Shown here one piece after another: positions 28,001-38,160 of a stretch of DNA of 64,000 nucleotides. Below the pieces are notes generated by a model. That model searched no databases. It had not been told where the DNA came from and saw only the letters and a list, made by a program, of their open reading frames with translations. The position numbers and the translations under genes were made by a program. The stretch comes from Lysinibacillus pakistanensis (GTDB taxonomy: Bacteria > Bacillota > Bacilli > Bacillales_A > Planococcaceae). The number at the start of each line of letters is the position of its first letter. Positions within the stretch are counted from its first letter, which is position 1. The DNA lies in the NCBI RefSeq assembly GCF_030123245.1, contig NZ_CP126101.1:2664501-2728500 (forward strand), in the 5' to 3' direction.

Positions 28001-28273
28001 TTGCATACAGCTTTTTCCCGCTTGGAAGGACACCCCAAAACATATGTACAGCATTTAATGCAACAAGATGGAGCTCAGTTAATTTCGTTATTAGATAACG
28101 GCGCCCACCTTTATATATGTGGTGATGGTAGTCGAATGACTCCAGATGTTGAAAATACTCTTTGTCACGTATATCAAGATATTCACGGGGTCAGTGACCA
28201 AGAGGCGAGAAATTGGTTGGATTTTTTACAGCTTGAGGGAAGATACGGAAAAGATGTTTGGGCTGGTATCTAA
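25079..28273 (+). CDS. CYP102A-type self-sufficient fatty acid hydroxylase (P450-reductase fusion)
   Basis: 1064 residues from the ATG at 25079 (AAAGGG 10 bases upstream). Heme domain, about 1-460: I-helix AGHETTSG, ExxR in NESLRLWP, heme cysteine C404 in [18 protein letters not shown]. Flavodoxin-like FMN domain, about 490-630: [26 protein letters not shown] reductase domain, about 665-1060: RYYSISSSP and [16 protein letters not shown], ending in DVWAGI. The enzyme hydroxylates medium and long fatty acids near the omega end using NADPH without a partner protein. It is a full-length homologue of P450 BM3 and CypB/CypD. A palindromic operator candidate precedes it and a terminator follows. Confidence 0.95.
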   Translation: MEKKTSTIPQPKTYGPLGNIPLIDKDKPTLSFIKLAGEYGPIFRLQTLRDSIIVVSGHELVEEVCDQSRFDKSAEGALAKVRSFAGDGLFTSWTYEPNWKKAHNILMPTFSQRAMKDYHHMMVDIAVQLVQKWTRLNPNEVVNVPEDMTRLTLDTIGLCGFNYRFNSYYRETPHPFITSMTRALDEAMHQLQRLDIEDKLMLRTKRQFQYDIQTMFSLVDNIIAERKAQESQEENDLLSRMLNVKDPETGEKLDDENIRFQIITFLIAGHETTSGLLSFAIYFLLKNPDKLRKAYEEVDQVLTGHTPTYQQVLQLKYIRMILNESLRLWPTAPAFSLYPKEDTVIGGKYLIKKEDRISVLIPQLHRDKDAWGENTEEFQPERFEDLDKVPHHAYKPFGNGQRACIGMQFALHEATLVLGMLLQHFELIDYQNYQLDVKQTLTLKPNDFKIKIQSRNQDAIHPAVLTSKEETRKDDKIEQNVQNTPSLIGINNLPLLVLYGSDTGVAEGIARELADTASLHGVQTEVAALNDRIGNLPKEGAILIVTSSYNGKPPSNAGQFVQWLEELKSDELKGVQYAVFGCGDHNWASTYQQVPRFIDEQMAQKGAMRFSKRGEGDVSGDFEEQLDQWKRSMWSDAMKAFGLELNKNVETERSTLSLQFVSSLGGSPLARTYEAVHASVVENRELQATGSDRSTRHIEIALPEGVTYQEGDHLGVLPRNSKANVSRILNRFGLNGKEQVVLSASGRSVTHLPLDRPVSLFDLLSYSVEVQEAATRAQIRELATSTACPPHKYELKALLEEGVYHDQILKKRISMLDLLEKYEACEIRFERFLELLPALKPRYYSISSSPLVTPDRLSITVGVVSGPAWSDQGEYKGVASNYLAQRHNDDEITCFIRTPQVNFQLPENPQTPIIMVGPGTGIAPFRGFLQARRVQQQKGVHLGEAHLYFGCRHPEMDYLYRTELEKEEKDGLLSLHTAFSRLEGHPKTYVQHLMQQDGAQLISLLDNGAHLYICGDGSRMTPDVENTLCHVYQDIHGVSDQEARNWLDFLQLEGRYGKDVWAGI

Positions 28274-28324
28274 ATGTTTCTACAAGTGAATTTTTTGACT
28301 AGGTGTTACTTTAATAAACGAATT

Positions 28325-28364
28325 ATCAAAATCCCGTATTTTCTAATGAATACGGGATTTTGAT
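28325..28364 (+). terminator. Intrinsic terminator of CYP102A gene
   Basis: ATCAAAATCCCGTATT and AATACGGGATTTTGAT form a 16-bp stem with an 8-base loop. Confidence 0.85.
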
Positions 28365-28779
28365 TATGATGGCAAGGATTAGTTGCAAACCGCATGAAAA
28401 ATTACTTATCAATTATGCCTCGACATCATTGATAAAGATTCGGCTTTGTCATTAGACCTTCGTGAAGCAGGTCAGTTAGCCGTTATCGCATGAATGCGAA
28501 ATATCCTTTATTTACTCCTTTTCGATTCCGTGACATCCACCGTCGCTTTGGGCCAATAGATGTTTTTTGTGCGATGGCTGTTGCTTTTAAATGAGGTTTG
28601 ATCATAAACATCCCACAAACCAGCATTTTACAATACGAAATGGCTAGAACAAAATATAACCAAATTAAAAACCACAAATGGGATTAACACCACTTGTGGT
28701 ATATCATGTTAATTAATTGGGTAATTTCTAGAAAATACTCCGTGAAAGCTCTATATACAAAGCAAGAGTGTTAAGAAAA
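28365..28779. other. Intergenic region with a hairpin
   Basis: No supported gene. A hairpin with arms ACCACAA and TTGTGGT, extended by TGG/CCA after one mismatch, lies at 28671-28700 without a T-run. A 64-codon minus-strand frame (28483-28677) has no ribosome binding site. Confidence 0.4.
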
Positions 28780-28938
28780 TTATTTTATTTTCTCTGATAA
28801 AATATGCACACCTATACAAACAGCTGTAAAAATGACTGCACGCATTATCGCTTCAGACAAAGGGTATTTTTGATAAAATAATAGAATAAGCAGCATTACG
28901 ATAAAAAACAAACTATAAAAAACCAATTTTTTTTTCAT
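28780..28938 (-). CDS. Small membrane protein, 52 residues
   Basis: The frame starts MKKKLVFYSLFFIVMLLILL, giving one strong N-terminal membrane helix and a second hydrophobic stretch (AVIFTAVCIGVHIL) near the C-terminus. The ATG at 28938 has AAGAGGTGG about 5 bases upstream, which supports translation. No family recognised. Similar two-helix mini-proteins are common in this group of organisms. Confidence 0.6.
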   Translation of the reverse strand: MKKKLVFYSLFFIVMLLILLFYQKYPLSEAIMRAVIFTAVCIGVHILSEKIK

Positions 28939-29016
28939 GTTCCACCTCTTGATATTCAATTTCAATCTACACGATTTCTAGTAGGTACAACATGAATAAA
29001 ATTGACTATTCCAAAT

Positions 29017-29562
29017 TTATTGTACATACCATTTGGAAATTGTATAACTACCATCTCTAGCAACCACTATACGATAACGATAATGCCAAGTATTGTCTTT
29101 TCCTGTTTCACTGATATAAACAATAATTTCTTTCGTGCCTACAAGTGGAACAGCTGTATAAAGGATAGGTCCAATGATTGGAGTATTATACGTCACCATA
29201 GCAGTCATTGCAGAAACAAAATTCTTTTTCTCCTTAACAAGCTCACCTGTTTTTGTGTTGTAAATATTTTTAATAAATGGTAGTCGTTCTGAAATTCCGT
29301 AAGTTATTCTCGCTTTTAAAGCTGCACTTCCGGCTTGGACTAAAGTTCCTGTTGCTGCATTAAACCAAATCTGTGTCGCATTTTGTACGTAATAATGATA
29401 TCCCTGACGCTCATACATTATAAACTTTCCGTCAAGAATTGTAAATTCTAATGGAACACCGTTGTTCCAAGTAATTTCTGTATCAATTCTTTTAGGATTA
29501 GTAATAGTACCTAGCCCAGTAGGTGGGATAAAGTATAAAGCTTCGCTATGCTTTCGATACAA
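29017..29562 (-). CDS. Hypothetical protein, possibly missing its N-terminus
   Basis: About 181 residues; beta-rich composition with repeated aromatic residues (GYHYYVQNATQIWFNAATG, TWHYRYRIVVARDGSYT). The only upstream start in frame is a TTG without a good ribosome binding site, and no signal peptide is present, so the 5' end may have been lost. No family recognised. It is transcribed toward the small membrane-protein gene. Confidence 0.45.
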   Translation of the reverse strand: MYRKHSEALYFIPPTGLGTITNPKRIDTEITWNNGVPLEFTILDGKFIMYERQGYHYYVQNATQIWFNAATGTLVQAGSAALKARITYGISERLPFIKNIYNTKTGELVKEKKNFVSAMTAMVTYNTPIIGPILYTAVPLVGTKEIIVYISETGKDNTWHYRYRIVVARDGSYTISKWYVQ

Positions 29563-29832
29563 AAAACATTTGCTGAAAGAAGAAAAATGTGTTCTTGTTT
29601 GGTTAATATATGGAAATATCTAAAAGGAAATATTGCACTTACACAACGAAAGGCTTGTAAATGTACAAAGTATATTTCTTGTAACATCATTTGCTAGCTT
29701 CTATATTTTCAGCTATAGGTGAATGCGTTGTAAATTAATAAAATAGTAAGGTAATTAACAGGGGATTTTAAGGTTAAAGTGCTAGACTACTAACAATACT
29801 TAATCAATGTCATAGGGAAAAGGGGAAACATT

Positions 29833-31248
29833 ATGAATTTTTTCGATTTACTTGTAATCAGCATAAACTCCATTCTCCTGGGGAGGTTCCTGTTTTTTAG
29901 TAAATCTAGGAATAGAATGAATATTTTCTTATTAATTTGTGCTGGGATGATAACAGGACTTCACATGCTTATTGAGGGCTATAGATGGCAAATACTACCT
30001 GCATATTTACTGCTCTTACTGCCATGCATTCAATTTCTCTTTTTTTGGAAAAATAACATCTCCACATCTTGGCTAACACGAATAGTAAAGGGGTTCTTAT
30101 ATATCCTTTGGTTATATGTAGTATTTGAATTACCTATCATTGCCCCAATGTTTTCGTTTCCAGAGCCGACAGGACCATATAAAATCGGAACAACCAGCCT
30201 CCATCTTGTTGATGAAAAAAGACTTGAAGAATACACAAAGGAACCGGATGATCATAGGGAATTAATGATTCAAATTTGGTATCCTGCAGAAGTTAACAAG
30301 AATGAGTTAACAGCTCCTTATACTGCTCATTCGAAAGAGCTAGCGGCTGGTCTACAAACAGCTTTACCTTTACCACAGTTTGCCCTACAGCATTTGAATA
30401 AAATTCAAACACATTCCTATCAAGATGCGCAATTAGTCAAGAATGAATCTGGTTGGCCAGTATTACTGTTTTCACATGGGATGAATTTATATCGATATCA
30501 AAATACCTTTCAAGTAGAAGAATTAGTGAGCCATGGCTATATCGTTGTCGGGATAGATCATACATATGATGCTGCAGCTACTGTATTTCCTGATGGACGC
30601 ACAGTTCTAAATTCACCTCAATTAGATGATGGTATCCCTGCTCTCGATAAACATATAGCAGTATGGACAGATGATGTAACCTTCGTACTAGACCAGCTTG
30701 AAAAGTTTAACCAAACAAAGAACGAAGAATTATATCATTCTATGGATTTGAGGAAAGTCGGCATGTTTGGTCACTCTTATGGTGGAGCTACTGCTATGCA
30801 AATGTTGCTGCGTGATGATCGAGTAAAAGCTAGTATTAATATGGATGGAGGTTTATTTGGAGACGATGCACCAAAGCAAGGGGTAGGCAAACCTTTTTTA
30901 ATGATGAATGCCGATGAAATGGAGAAATATATGACTGAGGCAAAGAATTCAGAGAAAAATGATCTAGCAACAACCCTCTTTAAAGAGTTTGATAGACGTC
31001 AAACGCTTGCTTTAAAGGGTGGAGGCTATTCATTGACCATTCCAAACACAAACCATGCCAGCTTTACGGATACTTCTTTATTCTCAAAACTTTTACAATC
31101 AAAAGGAGAAGATCCACAATATGTTCATCAAATCATTAATGAGGTTAGTCTTGAATTCTTCAATCAATACGTGAAAGATGATGCAGCAGCTTCGATGAAA
31201 AAAATAGCTGATCGTTATCCAAAAATTCAATTGACTAAAAATAAATAA
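29833..31248 (+). CDS. Membrane-anchored alpha/beta hydrolase, PAF-acetylhydrolase-like
   Basis: 471 residues. About three to four transmembrane helices occupy residues 1-110, followed by an alpha/beta-hydrolase domain. The nucleophile elbow is GHSYGGATA; the oxyanion region reads VLLFSHGMNLYRYQ, and a late His occurs in TNHASFTD. The arrangement and the motif EPTGPYKIGTT resemble platelet-activating-factor acetylhydrolase-like esterases. The catalytic domain probably faces the outside. RBS AAAAGGGGAAA precedes the ATG. Substrate unknown. Confidence 0.85.
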   Translation: MNFFDLLVISINSILLGRFLFFSKSRNRMNIFLLICAGMITGLHMLIEGYRWQILPAYLLLLLPCIQFLFFWKNNISTSWLTRIVKGFLYILWLYVVFELPIIAPMFSFPEPTGPYKIGTTSLHLVDEKRLEEYTKEPDDHRELMIQIWYPAEVNKNELTAPYTAHSKELAAGLQTALPLPQFALQHLNKIQTHSYQDAQLVKNESGWPVLLFSHGMNLYRYQNTFQVEELVSHGYIVVGIDHTYDAAATVFPDGRTVLNSPQLDDGIPALDKHIAVWTDDVTFVLDQLEKFNQTKNEELYHSMDLRKVGMFGHSYGGATAMQMLLRDDRVKASINMDGGLFGDDAPKQGVGKPFLMMNADEMEKYMTEAKNSEKNDLATTLFKEFDRRQTLALKGGGYSLTIPNTNHASFTDTSLFSKLLQSKGEDPQYVHQIINEVSLEFFNQYVKDDAAASMKKIADRYPKIQLTKNK

Positions 31249-31350
31249 TCAATCGGATTTCTTAACATGTTAAGTAGTCCAGAAGTTCTTGTTCAAAATG
31301 AAGGATAATGATTTTATAGATTTTGTAAGACAAAACTATTTTAATAAAAT

Positions 31351-31408
31351 AAACCTGAACTATTCCGTGAAACTCTAATTTAGTGTTTTGTAATAGTTCG
31401 GGTTTTTG
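31351..31408 (+). terminator. Intrinsic terminator
   Basis: CCTGAACTATT pairs with AATAGTTCGGG (one G-T pair), followed by TTTTTG. The rest of 31249-31655 contains the sigma-operon promoter region; CAACTT and CGTGTC at 31579 and 31603 look like ECF promoter boxes but their spacing is long. Confidence 0.7.
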
Positions 31409-31655
31409 TTTATTTTTCATTATTTATTAAAAACATGCGACAATAGGCAGTTATACCCCAGCCTCTATGATTGAACTAATATTTTGGAGATAATTTATAC
31501 TGTTGTTTTCATCAATCTAACAACGACTTTCCACATTTATATCTTCAAAACTATAAATGGTTAAGCTCTTGTTGGATACAACTTGGCTTTCTAATTGGAG
31601 AACGTGTCACAAAGTATAGCATCCATTCGTTATATAGAGTGAGAGGAGGGAATAT

Positions 31656-32213
31656 ATGAAAACTAAAAATAAGGATTATGAAAAAATGGTAGAACTATAC
31701 GAGTTGTATGAACAAAAAATTTATTATGTAGCTTATTCCATTTTAAATAATATTCAGCAAGCTGAAGATATAGTTCAAGAGACGTTTATTATTCTCTATC
31801 AGAATATGGAAAAAATCTACAGCTTGAATACTGAAGAGCTTAAACGTTACATATTGAGAATTGCGAAAAACAAATCAATTGATGGCTACCGGAAAAATAA
31901 ACGACATGAAATGTTTTTAGATGAATATCAAAAAGAGTCGCCAGAAGTAGCAGATGAAAATATTGAAGAGTGGGAGCAGCGTTCAATATGTGAGGTACAA
32001 ATTGATACATTGCTTACAGAGTTAAATGACTCTTACAGACAGATTTTTAAGTACAAAGTCTTCTATAACTTAACGTATCAGGAAATTTCAAAAATAATGG
32101 GGATCACTGAAGTCAATGCCCGCAAGCAATTTGAACGAGCTCGAAAACGAGTACAGAATATTATAGGAGGTATAGAAAATGACGAATTCAAAGAACTCCA
32201 AAAATATGTATGA
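31656..32213 (+). CDS. ECF-type RNA polymerase sigma factor
   Basis: 185 residues. Region 2 covers about residues 15-85 (QAEDIVQETFIILYQN, RYILRIAKNKSIDGYRKNKR) and region 4 about 120-175 (YRQIFKYKVFYNLTYQEISKIMG followed by a recognition helix). ECF sigma factors switch on envelope-stress or similar regulons. RBS GAGAGGAGGG is strong. The downstream gene overlaps by 35 bp and encodes a membrane protein with the layout of an anti-sigma factor. Confidence 0.92.
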   Translation: MKTKNKDYEKMVELYELYEQKIYYVAYSILNNIQQAEDIVQETFIILYQNMEKIYSLNTEELKRYILRIAKNKSIDGYRKNKRHEMFLDEYQKESPEVADENIEEWEQRSICEVQIDTLLTELNDSYRQIFKYKVFYNLTYQEISKIMGITEVNARKQFERARKRVQNIIGGIENDEFKELQKYV

Positions 32214-33621
32214 CATTGCTGAGAAAATCGCTTTAGACGATTTTGATCATCAAAATGAACAACATAAATTTTCAGATACCTACATGCACAAAAAGAAATT
32301 GTTTATGGAGGAAATTAAGTTGAAAAATAAACAGTCACTGCAAAAACGTAAAAAGAATCGCATTTTAATCGCCGCTGCCTGCTTAATGTTTGGTATACCA
32401 ACAACTGCTTTTGGTGCAGTAAAAGTCTACGATATGATTGTTCAAAAACAAAATTATGAAGTAAATGTCTCAGTGTCAGATAATACCTCAAAAAAGAAGG
32501 ACAATTGGTATAAACTAAAAGTAAATTATTTACCGGAAAATATGGTAGAAGACAAAAATGCTCCTATGAAATATTCATTTAAAGATAACTACGCAATGGG
32601 CGGGTTTTCATTCTATCTTTGGAGAGTTGGTAAAAATACCAATTTCCACACTCTGTACTCAAAAAGCTATGAAGAAAAAGAGTTAAATGGTAAGAAAGCA
32701 GTGATTGTCAAAAAAGATACTGGAAACAAAAGCTTAGTATTTGATAGAAAGGTCTATCTTTTATTTGAAGAAGAGGGGATTATGGTAGACGCTGAAATTG
32801 GCAATGATGTAAGTGAAGAACTTATGATAAAGGTCATGGAGAACATTTCACTTGAGCCCACGTCAAAAGAAATGGCATCATTTATAGCAGATTTAGATAA
32901 TCCTCTTTATAGTGAAGAGGATGAACCAATCGAATTTAGCGTTATTCCTTTGAAAAAAGACAGCACACAACTATTTAGTGTAGGAGAAAAGGTTCCAGTA
33001 ACCATAGATCAAATAAGCAGATTAGACAATCTTGAATTTGTTATCGAAAAAGTTGAAATCTTTGATTCAATCACAGATTTTAAACAAAATAACTTTAATG
33101 GAGTTGGCCTAAGAAGCTTAAGTTGGTATAAAGCTTTAGATCAGAAAAAGATATTGTTACCGTATAGACGGGATATATATAAAGTTGGTAATGGTAAAGA
33201 TTCAAATTATGAATTAGTAGAGTCAAAATTAGTGGCTCCTAAATTTGTCTACCTAACTACAACAATGAAAAATATTGGTAAAGAGGCAACAGAAGAAATC
33301 TATATGCGTCCAACTATAAAAGTGCTTAAAAATAAAAATAATGCATGGCACTATGCTGGAGAAGATGGAATTGACGAAAAAAGTATTATGACGGGTGAGG
33401 TTGATTATCTTGCACCTCACGGAAAGGGAAAAGCTTTTTACAATATAGGAAATATCCAACCCGGACAAACGATTAACATGAACTTAGGTTATTTTGTAGA
33501 CGAGGATAAGCTAGATTCTATCTTCCTTGATGTTTTCGGCGATTACAGTAGTTTTAATGGATCTGAAAACATGAATGCAAAAGATCGTTGGTGGATTGAT
33601 ATTCGTAAATATGAAAAATAG
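32179..33621 (+). CDS. Membrane-anchored anti-sigma-like protein (DUF4179-like)
   Basis: 480 residues. A cytoplasmic N-terminus of about 60 residues is followed by one transmembrane helix (ILIAAACLMFGIPTTAFGAV) and a large extracytoplasmic part. This topology and the 35-bp overlap with the ECF sigma gene make it the probable anti-sigma factor. The C-terminal part is rich in beta segments and could sense an external signal. The family name is tentative. Confidence 0.8.
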   Translation: MTNSKNSKNMYDIAEKIALDDFDHQNEQHKFSDTYMHKKKLFMEEIKLKNKQSLQKRKKNRILIAAACLMFGIPTTAFGAVKVYDMIVQKQNYEVNVSVSDNTSKKKDNWYKLKVNYLPENMVEDKNAPMKYSFKDNYAMGGFSFYLWRVGKNTNFHTLYSKSYEEKELNGKKAVIVKKDTGNKSLVFDRKVYLLFEEEGIMVDAEIGNDVSEELMIKVMENISLEPTSKEMASFIADLDNPLYSEEDEPIEFSVIPLKKDSTQLFSVGEKVPVTIDQISRLDNLEFVIEKVEIFDSITDFKQNNFNGVGLRSLSWYKALDQKKILLPYRRDIYKVGNGKDSNYELVESKLVAPKFVYLTTTMKNIGKEATEEIYMRPTIKVLKNKNNAWHYAGEDGIDEKSIMTGEVDYLAPHGKGKAFYNIGNIQPGQTINMNLGYFVDEDKLDSIFLDVFGDYSSFNGSENMNAKDRWWIDIRKYEK

Positions 33622-34285
33622 AAATAAGCAGTAGTATGTTTTCTTTACCACTTGCTATTAGCCGAAAAGGAAAATTAGGTAAATTACATGAAAGTGTTTT
33701 TTATGCAAGTCATAAAGGTAGATGATTTATAAGCCATTATGGTGGGAGTTTTTAGAAATACATTGTCTATTTATGATCCACAAAACATATTTTAAGAAAT
33801 TAGAAAAAAATCAAATGTCAACGGATTTTAAAACAAAAGGCAAATGTTTCCCTATTGTTAGATACTATATTGCAATTTGAGGTGCAGATTTTAGGAAATT
33901 TTCAAAATATAATCTATAAAATGTAAGAGGAATTCATTTTGAACAAATGTTCAAATGGATTCTTTTTTTAGCAGTTTTTATATCACTGGTATAAAAGTTT
34001 TGTTTCGTTCCATATTACTTTTATGTTGCTCTCCTTTTAAATGAAAGAAGAAAAAACAAATGTAATAAACATGTTCTAATATTTCTTCAACTATTTGATG
34101 AGGAATAAGATTATTATCTAAATTATTTTTAGAATTTCATCAAATTAAGGGGACGATATTATTGGAAAGTGTAAAATTAGCAGACATTTATTAAAAGTGT
34201 GAGTGGGATCATGTGTTGATGCTATTATTTTCAGTGTTTTCACTCGGTTACAGATAAAAATTTACTATAGATAGGGGAGCAAAAG
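33622..34285. other. Intergenic region with a terminator
   Basis: An imperfect hairpin around 33930-33967 (GAATTCATTTTGAAC with GTTCAAATGGATTC, then TTTTTTT) looks like a terminator. No coding sequence is supported. The promoter of glcU must lie near 34200-34270. Confidence 0.5.
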
Positions 34286-35143
34286 ATGGATATCTTCCTA
34301 GCGATTTTACCAGCTCTTTTTTGGGGAAGTATTGTGCTCTTTAATGTCAAGCTTGGTGGTGGTCCCTATAGTCAAGTGCTTGGAACAACAATTGGAGCAC
34401 TTCTCTTCTCTATAGGCGTTTATTTTGTTGTTAAACCTGTGTTGACACCTGTAGTTTTGGGAGTCGGAATTGTATCAGGCCTTTTTTGGGCATTAGGGCA
34501 GGCAAATCAATTAAAAAGCATTGATTTAATGGGCGTTTCTAAAACAATGCCCATTTCAACAGGTCTACAATTGGTTGCAACAACATTATTTGGAGTCATT
34601 GTCTTCCATGAATGGTCGACTACAATATCCGTTATCTTAGGTATCCTTGCATTGATCAGTATTTTGATTGGTATCGTTCTTACATCGCTGCCAAATCCAG
34701 AGGAGAAAAAAGAAGAGCAAGGGAAAAATTTAAGAAAAGGAATTTTAATTTTACTCGTTTCTACTTTTGGTTATTTAGTCTATGTGGTGGTTATCCGCTT
34801 ATTTGATGTAAATGGATGGTCGGCTCTATTACCGCAAGCAATCGGAATGGTCATAGGTGGAATTCTATTAACATTTAAACACAAACCATTCAATAAATAT
34901 GCGATTCGTAATATTATTCCAGGTTTAGTTTGGGCTGCAGGGAATATGTTTTTATTTATCTCTCAGCCACGTGTAGGAGTTGCCACAAGTTTTTCTCTTT
35001 CCCAAATGGGGATCGTGATTTCTACTTTAGGCGGAATTTTTATTATAGGTGAGAAAAAAACCAAACGACAACTTATAGCAATTTTCATTGGGATTATCTT
35101 TATAGTCGCTGCTGGAATTATGCTAGGGATGGCGAAAGCATAA
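34286..35143 (+). CDS. glcU: Glucose uptake protein GlcU
   Basis: 285 residues with ten transmembrane helices, GRP/GlcU family of proton-coupled sugar transporters (segments PALFWGSIVLFNVKLGGGPY and SKTMPISTGLQL). RBS ATAGGGGAGC precedes the ATG. It is followed 15 bp later by gdh; the same glcU-gdh pair exists in Bacillus, where it is expressed in the forespore and supplies glucose during sporulation or germination. Confidence 0.93.
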   Translation: MDIFLAILPALFWGSIVLFNVKLGGGPYSQVLGTTIGALLFSIGVYFVVKPVLTPVVLGVGIVSGLFWALGQANQLKSIDLMGVSKTMPISTGLQLVATTLFGVIVFHEWSTTISVILGILALISILIGIVLTSLPNPEEKKEEQGKNLRKGILILLVSTFGYLVYVVVIRLFDVNGWSALLPQAIGMVIGGILLTFKHKPFNKYAIRNIIPGLVWAAGNMFLFISQPRVGVATSFSLSQMGIVISTLGGIFIIGEKKTKRQLIAIFIGIIFIVAAGIMLGMAKA

Positions 35144-35944
<801 letters not shown>

Positions 35945-36020
35945 GTAAATATCTACAACGACAAGATAATTAGTTTCCTTATCAGAGCAGTATATCATTA
36001 ATAAAACACAAATAAAAATT

Positions 36021-36054
36021 GGCATTGGAATTTAATCTCTCCAATGCCTTTCTT
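36021..36054 (+). terminator. Intrinsic terminator of glcU-gdh
   Basis: GGCATTGGA (36021-36029) pairs with TCCAATGCC (36040-36048), followed by TTTCTTT. Confidence 0.8.
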
Positions 36055-36071
36055 TAATCTATAAGAAAAAA

Positions 36072-36508
36072 CCGCCCATTACGAGGCTTGTTGAGTTATT
36101 TCCAGATGCACCTAAGTTTGCTCGTCTAGGTCAAATAAATGCATGGGATAATGAGAATTTTGTCAAAAAAGTTAAATTGACTGGTAAAAAGCAACTAATT
36201 ATAGCCGGAGTTGTCACAGATGTTTGTGTTGCTTTTCCTGCATTATCGGCTCTGAACGCAGGCTACGAAGTATTTGTCGCTACGGATGCGTCGGGAACTT
36301 TCAGTAAACAAGTTGCAAATGCGGCGATAATGCGTATGGCTCATAGTGGCGTACAGTTGATGAACTGGTTAGTATTGCTAGTGAATTACAACGTGATTAG
36401 CGAAACGACATCGTAGGCTTCGGCGCATTACTTGCAAGCCAACTTCCTGGCTATCAAAACGTTATGGAAAGCTATGAAGGTGCTCAAAAAGATTTTAATA
36501 AGCAGTAA
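36072..36508 (+). pseudogene. Isochorismatase-family hydrolase, 5'-truncated and frameshifted
   Basis: The reading frame resembles the C-terminal two thirds of YcaC-like isochorismatase hydrolases: FPDAPKFARLGQINAWDN, then GKKQLIIAGVVTDVCVAFPA with the conserved cysteine. A frameshift near 36375 separates it from its natural C-terminus, which continues in another frame (ALLASQLPGYQNVMESYEGA). No start or promoter is present. A decaying gene. Confidence 0.7.
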
Positions 36509-36530
36509 AAATAAAATAAAGGAATTAAAA

Positions 36531-36559
36531 AAACGCGGATTTCATTTTAACTCCGCGTC
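36531..36559 (-). terminator. Intrinsic terminator of ferredoxin gene
   Basis: ACGCGGA and TCCGCGT form the stem, and a T-run follows on the minus strand. Confidence 0.75.
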
Positions 36560-36568
36560 TTAGTAAGG

Positions 36569-36904
36569 TTAATCTGCTGGTCTTGGGCCTCTATCGCCCT
36601 GTGTATTTTCAGAAGTTAAAATGGGCCGAACGGTAATGTCTCCTATGACACGGATTTGACAAGATAGCCGTAAGCAGTCCTCAAATAAATTCTCATCAAT
36701 ATTTTTAATAGCAAAGGCGGTTTTTTCTATTTTCGAAATATCCTTATATTCTCCAGCTAAGACCTCTACTCTACAAGTAGTACATTTTGCTTTTCCACCA
36801 CATAGATGAAATATTTCTATACCATTATCTTCAAGTGCTAAAACTAATTTTTTTCCTTCCTCTACTTCAAATGTTTTTCCTCCAAATACGTTGATAAGTG
36901 GCAT
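36569..36904 (-). CDS. 2Fe-2S ferredoxin
   Basis: 111 residues, plant-type [2Fe-2S] fold. Cluster ligands are C35, C41 and C44 (HLCGGKAKCTTC) and C82 (RLSCQ). Length and the Cys pattern fit a soluble electron carrier. The C-terminal tail (NTQGDRGPRPAD) is hydrophilic. No reductase or oxygenase gene is adjacent. RBS GAAGGGAG precedes the ATG. Confidence 0.9.
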   Translation of the reverse strand: MPLINVFGGKTFEVEEGKKLVLALEDNGIEIFHLCGGKAKCTTCRVEVLAGEYKDISKIEKTAFAIKNIDENLFEDCLRLSCQIRVIGDITVRPILTSENTQGDRGPRPAD

Positions 36905-37034
36905 CTAATAATACTCCCTTCATAAATTTCCTAATGGATGGGGTTAACGAAGTAAGTGTTATTATCAGTTTGTATTGTTCCGGCTATTCTCATACAAAAA
37001 AATCATTCATTGTCTAAAAGCTTAAAGATTTTAC

Positions 37035-37267
37035 CTAGCGTGGATATCTGTTTGGTGGGTATCCGATTGGGTGGATAGCCATAGGAAGGGTACCCAAATG
37101 GTGGATATCCATCAAAACCATACCCTGGGAAAAACATTCTTTCTATTGGATTGCGACCAAATTCGCCGTATTGGGGTCCTCTGAATTCGCCATATCGAGG
37201 TTCTCTGAATTCACCAACCTGGGTTCATTTCACGTGGCATATTGGGATAATTTCTTGTCACTTTCAT
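37035..37267 (-). pseudogene. Tyr/Gly/Pro-rich repeat protein (spore-coat-like), frameshifted
   Basis: From a GTG or ATG near 37261-37267 (AGGAGGT upstream) the frame reads TRNYPNMPREMNPG, then shifts. The next frame gives EFREPRYGEFRGPQYGEF and FFPGYGFDGYPPFGYPSY. A second shift restores YPPNRYPPNRYPR before TAG at 37035. The perfect restoration of the repeats shows a gene broken by two small indels. Tyr- and Pro-rich proteins of this kind are often spore coat or exosporium components; the specific family is not recognised. Confidence 0.6.
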
Positions 37268-37449
37268 ACCTCCTAATAATAGTCATAGGCCTACTATATG
37301 TTCGGAAAGTCTTTTGGAATGGGGTATTTGCCTATTTCACAAATGGGATTATGGTAGGTGTCACGTTTCAAAAGATCATTTATTTGAGGTTAATCAAATC
37401 AGCCAACACATATATTTTAGTTAATGATAATGGAGAAATGAGGTTTTCA

Positions 37450-37533
37450 ATGTTTATTTATGTGGTTAAAATGGGTGATTCGTTATTTTCCATTGGGGCA
37501 AGATTTCAAGTAAATATGGATTGGTACAAATAA
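37450..37533 (+). pseudogene. LysM-domain protein, N-terminal fragment
   Basis: 27 codons starting MFIYVVKMGDSLFSIGARFQ match the first half of a LysM peptidoglycan-binding domain, as at the start of spore-cortex hydrolases such as YaaH. A stop follows and the rest of the gene is absent. A weak ribosome binding site (ATGAGG) precedes it. The remaining sequence to 37820 shows no supported gene. Confidence 0.5.
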
Positions 37534-37820
37534 TGTTGATTATCGTTTAAAATACATATCTTCAAAATACTTTAACAATTTTCATAAACTAACCCTAAAA
37601 TTCATCAAATTAAAATAACGTAAATTACCAAGATAGAATTATTGGCATATTTATTTGACTTTATCTCTGCAAGCAGTATCAGCTGCAGGAGGGCTATAAA
37701 TCATCTGTTTGCGGACGGTATGAAAATATATCCTGAACAAATTCATATTCGAACGGTTGAACAATTTATTGGTTATATCAGGTTGTTTGCAATATTGACA
37801 AAAAAGATGCCAGCGTGGTT

Positions 37821-37858
37821 TAATTTAATTATTAAATAATTATTTAAATATTTAAACA
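37821..37858 (+). promoter_or_regulatory. AT-rich operator/promoter region of sdpRI
   Basis: A stretch made almost only of A and T with overlapping inverted repeats (AATTATTAAATAATT, TATTTAAATA) lies directly before the sdpR ribosome binding site. SdpR-type repressors are known to control their own sdpRI operon; binding here is inferred. Confidence 0.4.
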
Positions 37859-37876
37859 GAAAAGGTAGGTGATAAT

Positions 37877-38158
37877 ATGACGTTAAATCTTACATTCAAA
37901 GCGCTCTCTGACCCGACCAGACGTAAAATTCTTGATCTTCTCATGGATAAGGATTTAACGGCTGGGGAAATAGCCAATCATTTTCAGATGACAAAGCCTG
38001 CGATCTCTCATCATCTTGGCTTGCTTAAGCAAGGGGGATTGGTATGGGACGAAAGGAAAGGGCAGCATGTTGTTTACTCAATCAATACTACTGTATTACA
38101 GGAAGTAATGAAGTGGTTTATGCAATTCAATAATAACAAGGGAAAGGGAGAGGAATAA
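37877..38158 (+). CDS. sdpR: ArsR-family autorepressor SdpR
   Basis: 93 residues, winged helix (LTFKALSDPTRRKILDLLMD, MTKPAISHHLGLLKQGGLV). It lacks metal-binding cysteines. It is followed 2 bp later by an sdpI gene, the arrangement of the Bacillus sdpRI operon, where SdpI recruits SdpR to the membrane when the SDP killing factor is present. RBS AAGGTAGGTG. Confidence 0.88.
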   Translation: MTLNLTFKALSDPTRRKILDLLMDKDLTAGEIANHFQMTKPAISHHLGLLKQGGLVWDERKGQHVVYSINTTVLQEVMKWFMQFNNNKGKGEE

Positions 38159-38160
38159 TT

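Noticed and set aside
28483..28677. 64-codon minus-strand frame
   Set aside because: No ribosome binding site and overlaps a hairpin; composition looks random.
37171..37533. 120-codon plus-strand frame
   Set aside because: Its first part is antisense to the Tyr/Pro repeat pseudogene; only the last 27 codons (LysM start) look real.
37642..37839. 65-codon frame before sdpR
   Set aside because: No good ribosome binding site and no family resemblance; possibly a relic but not supportable.
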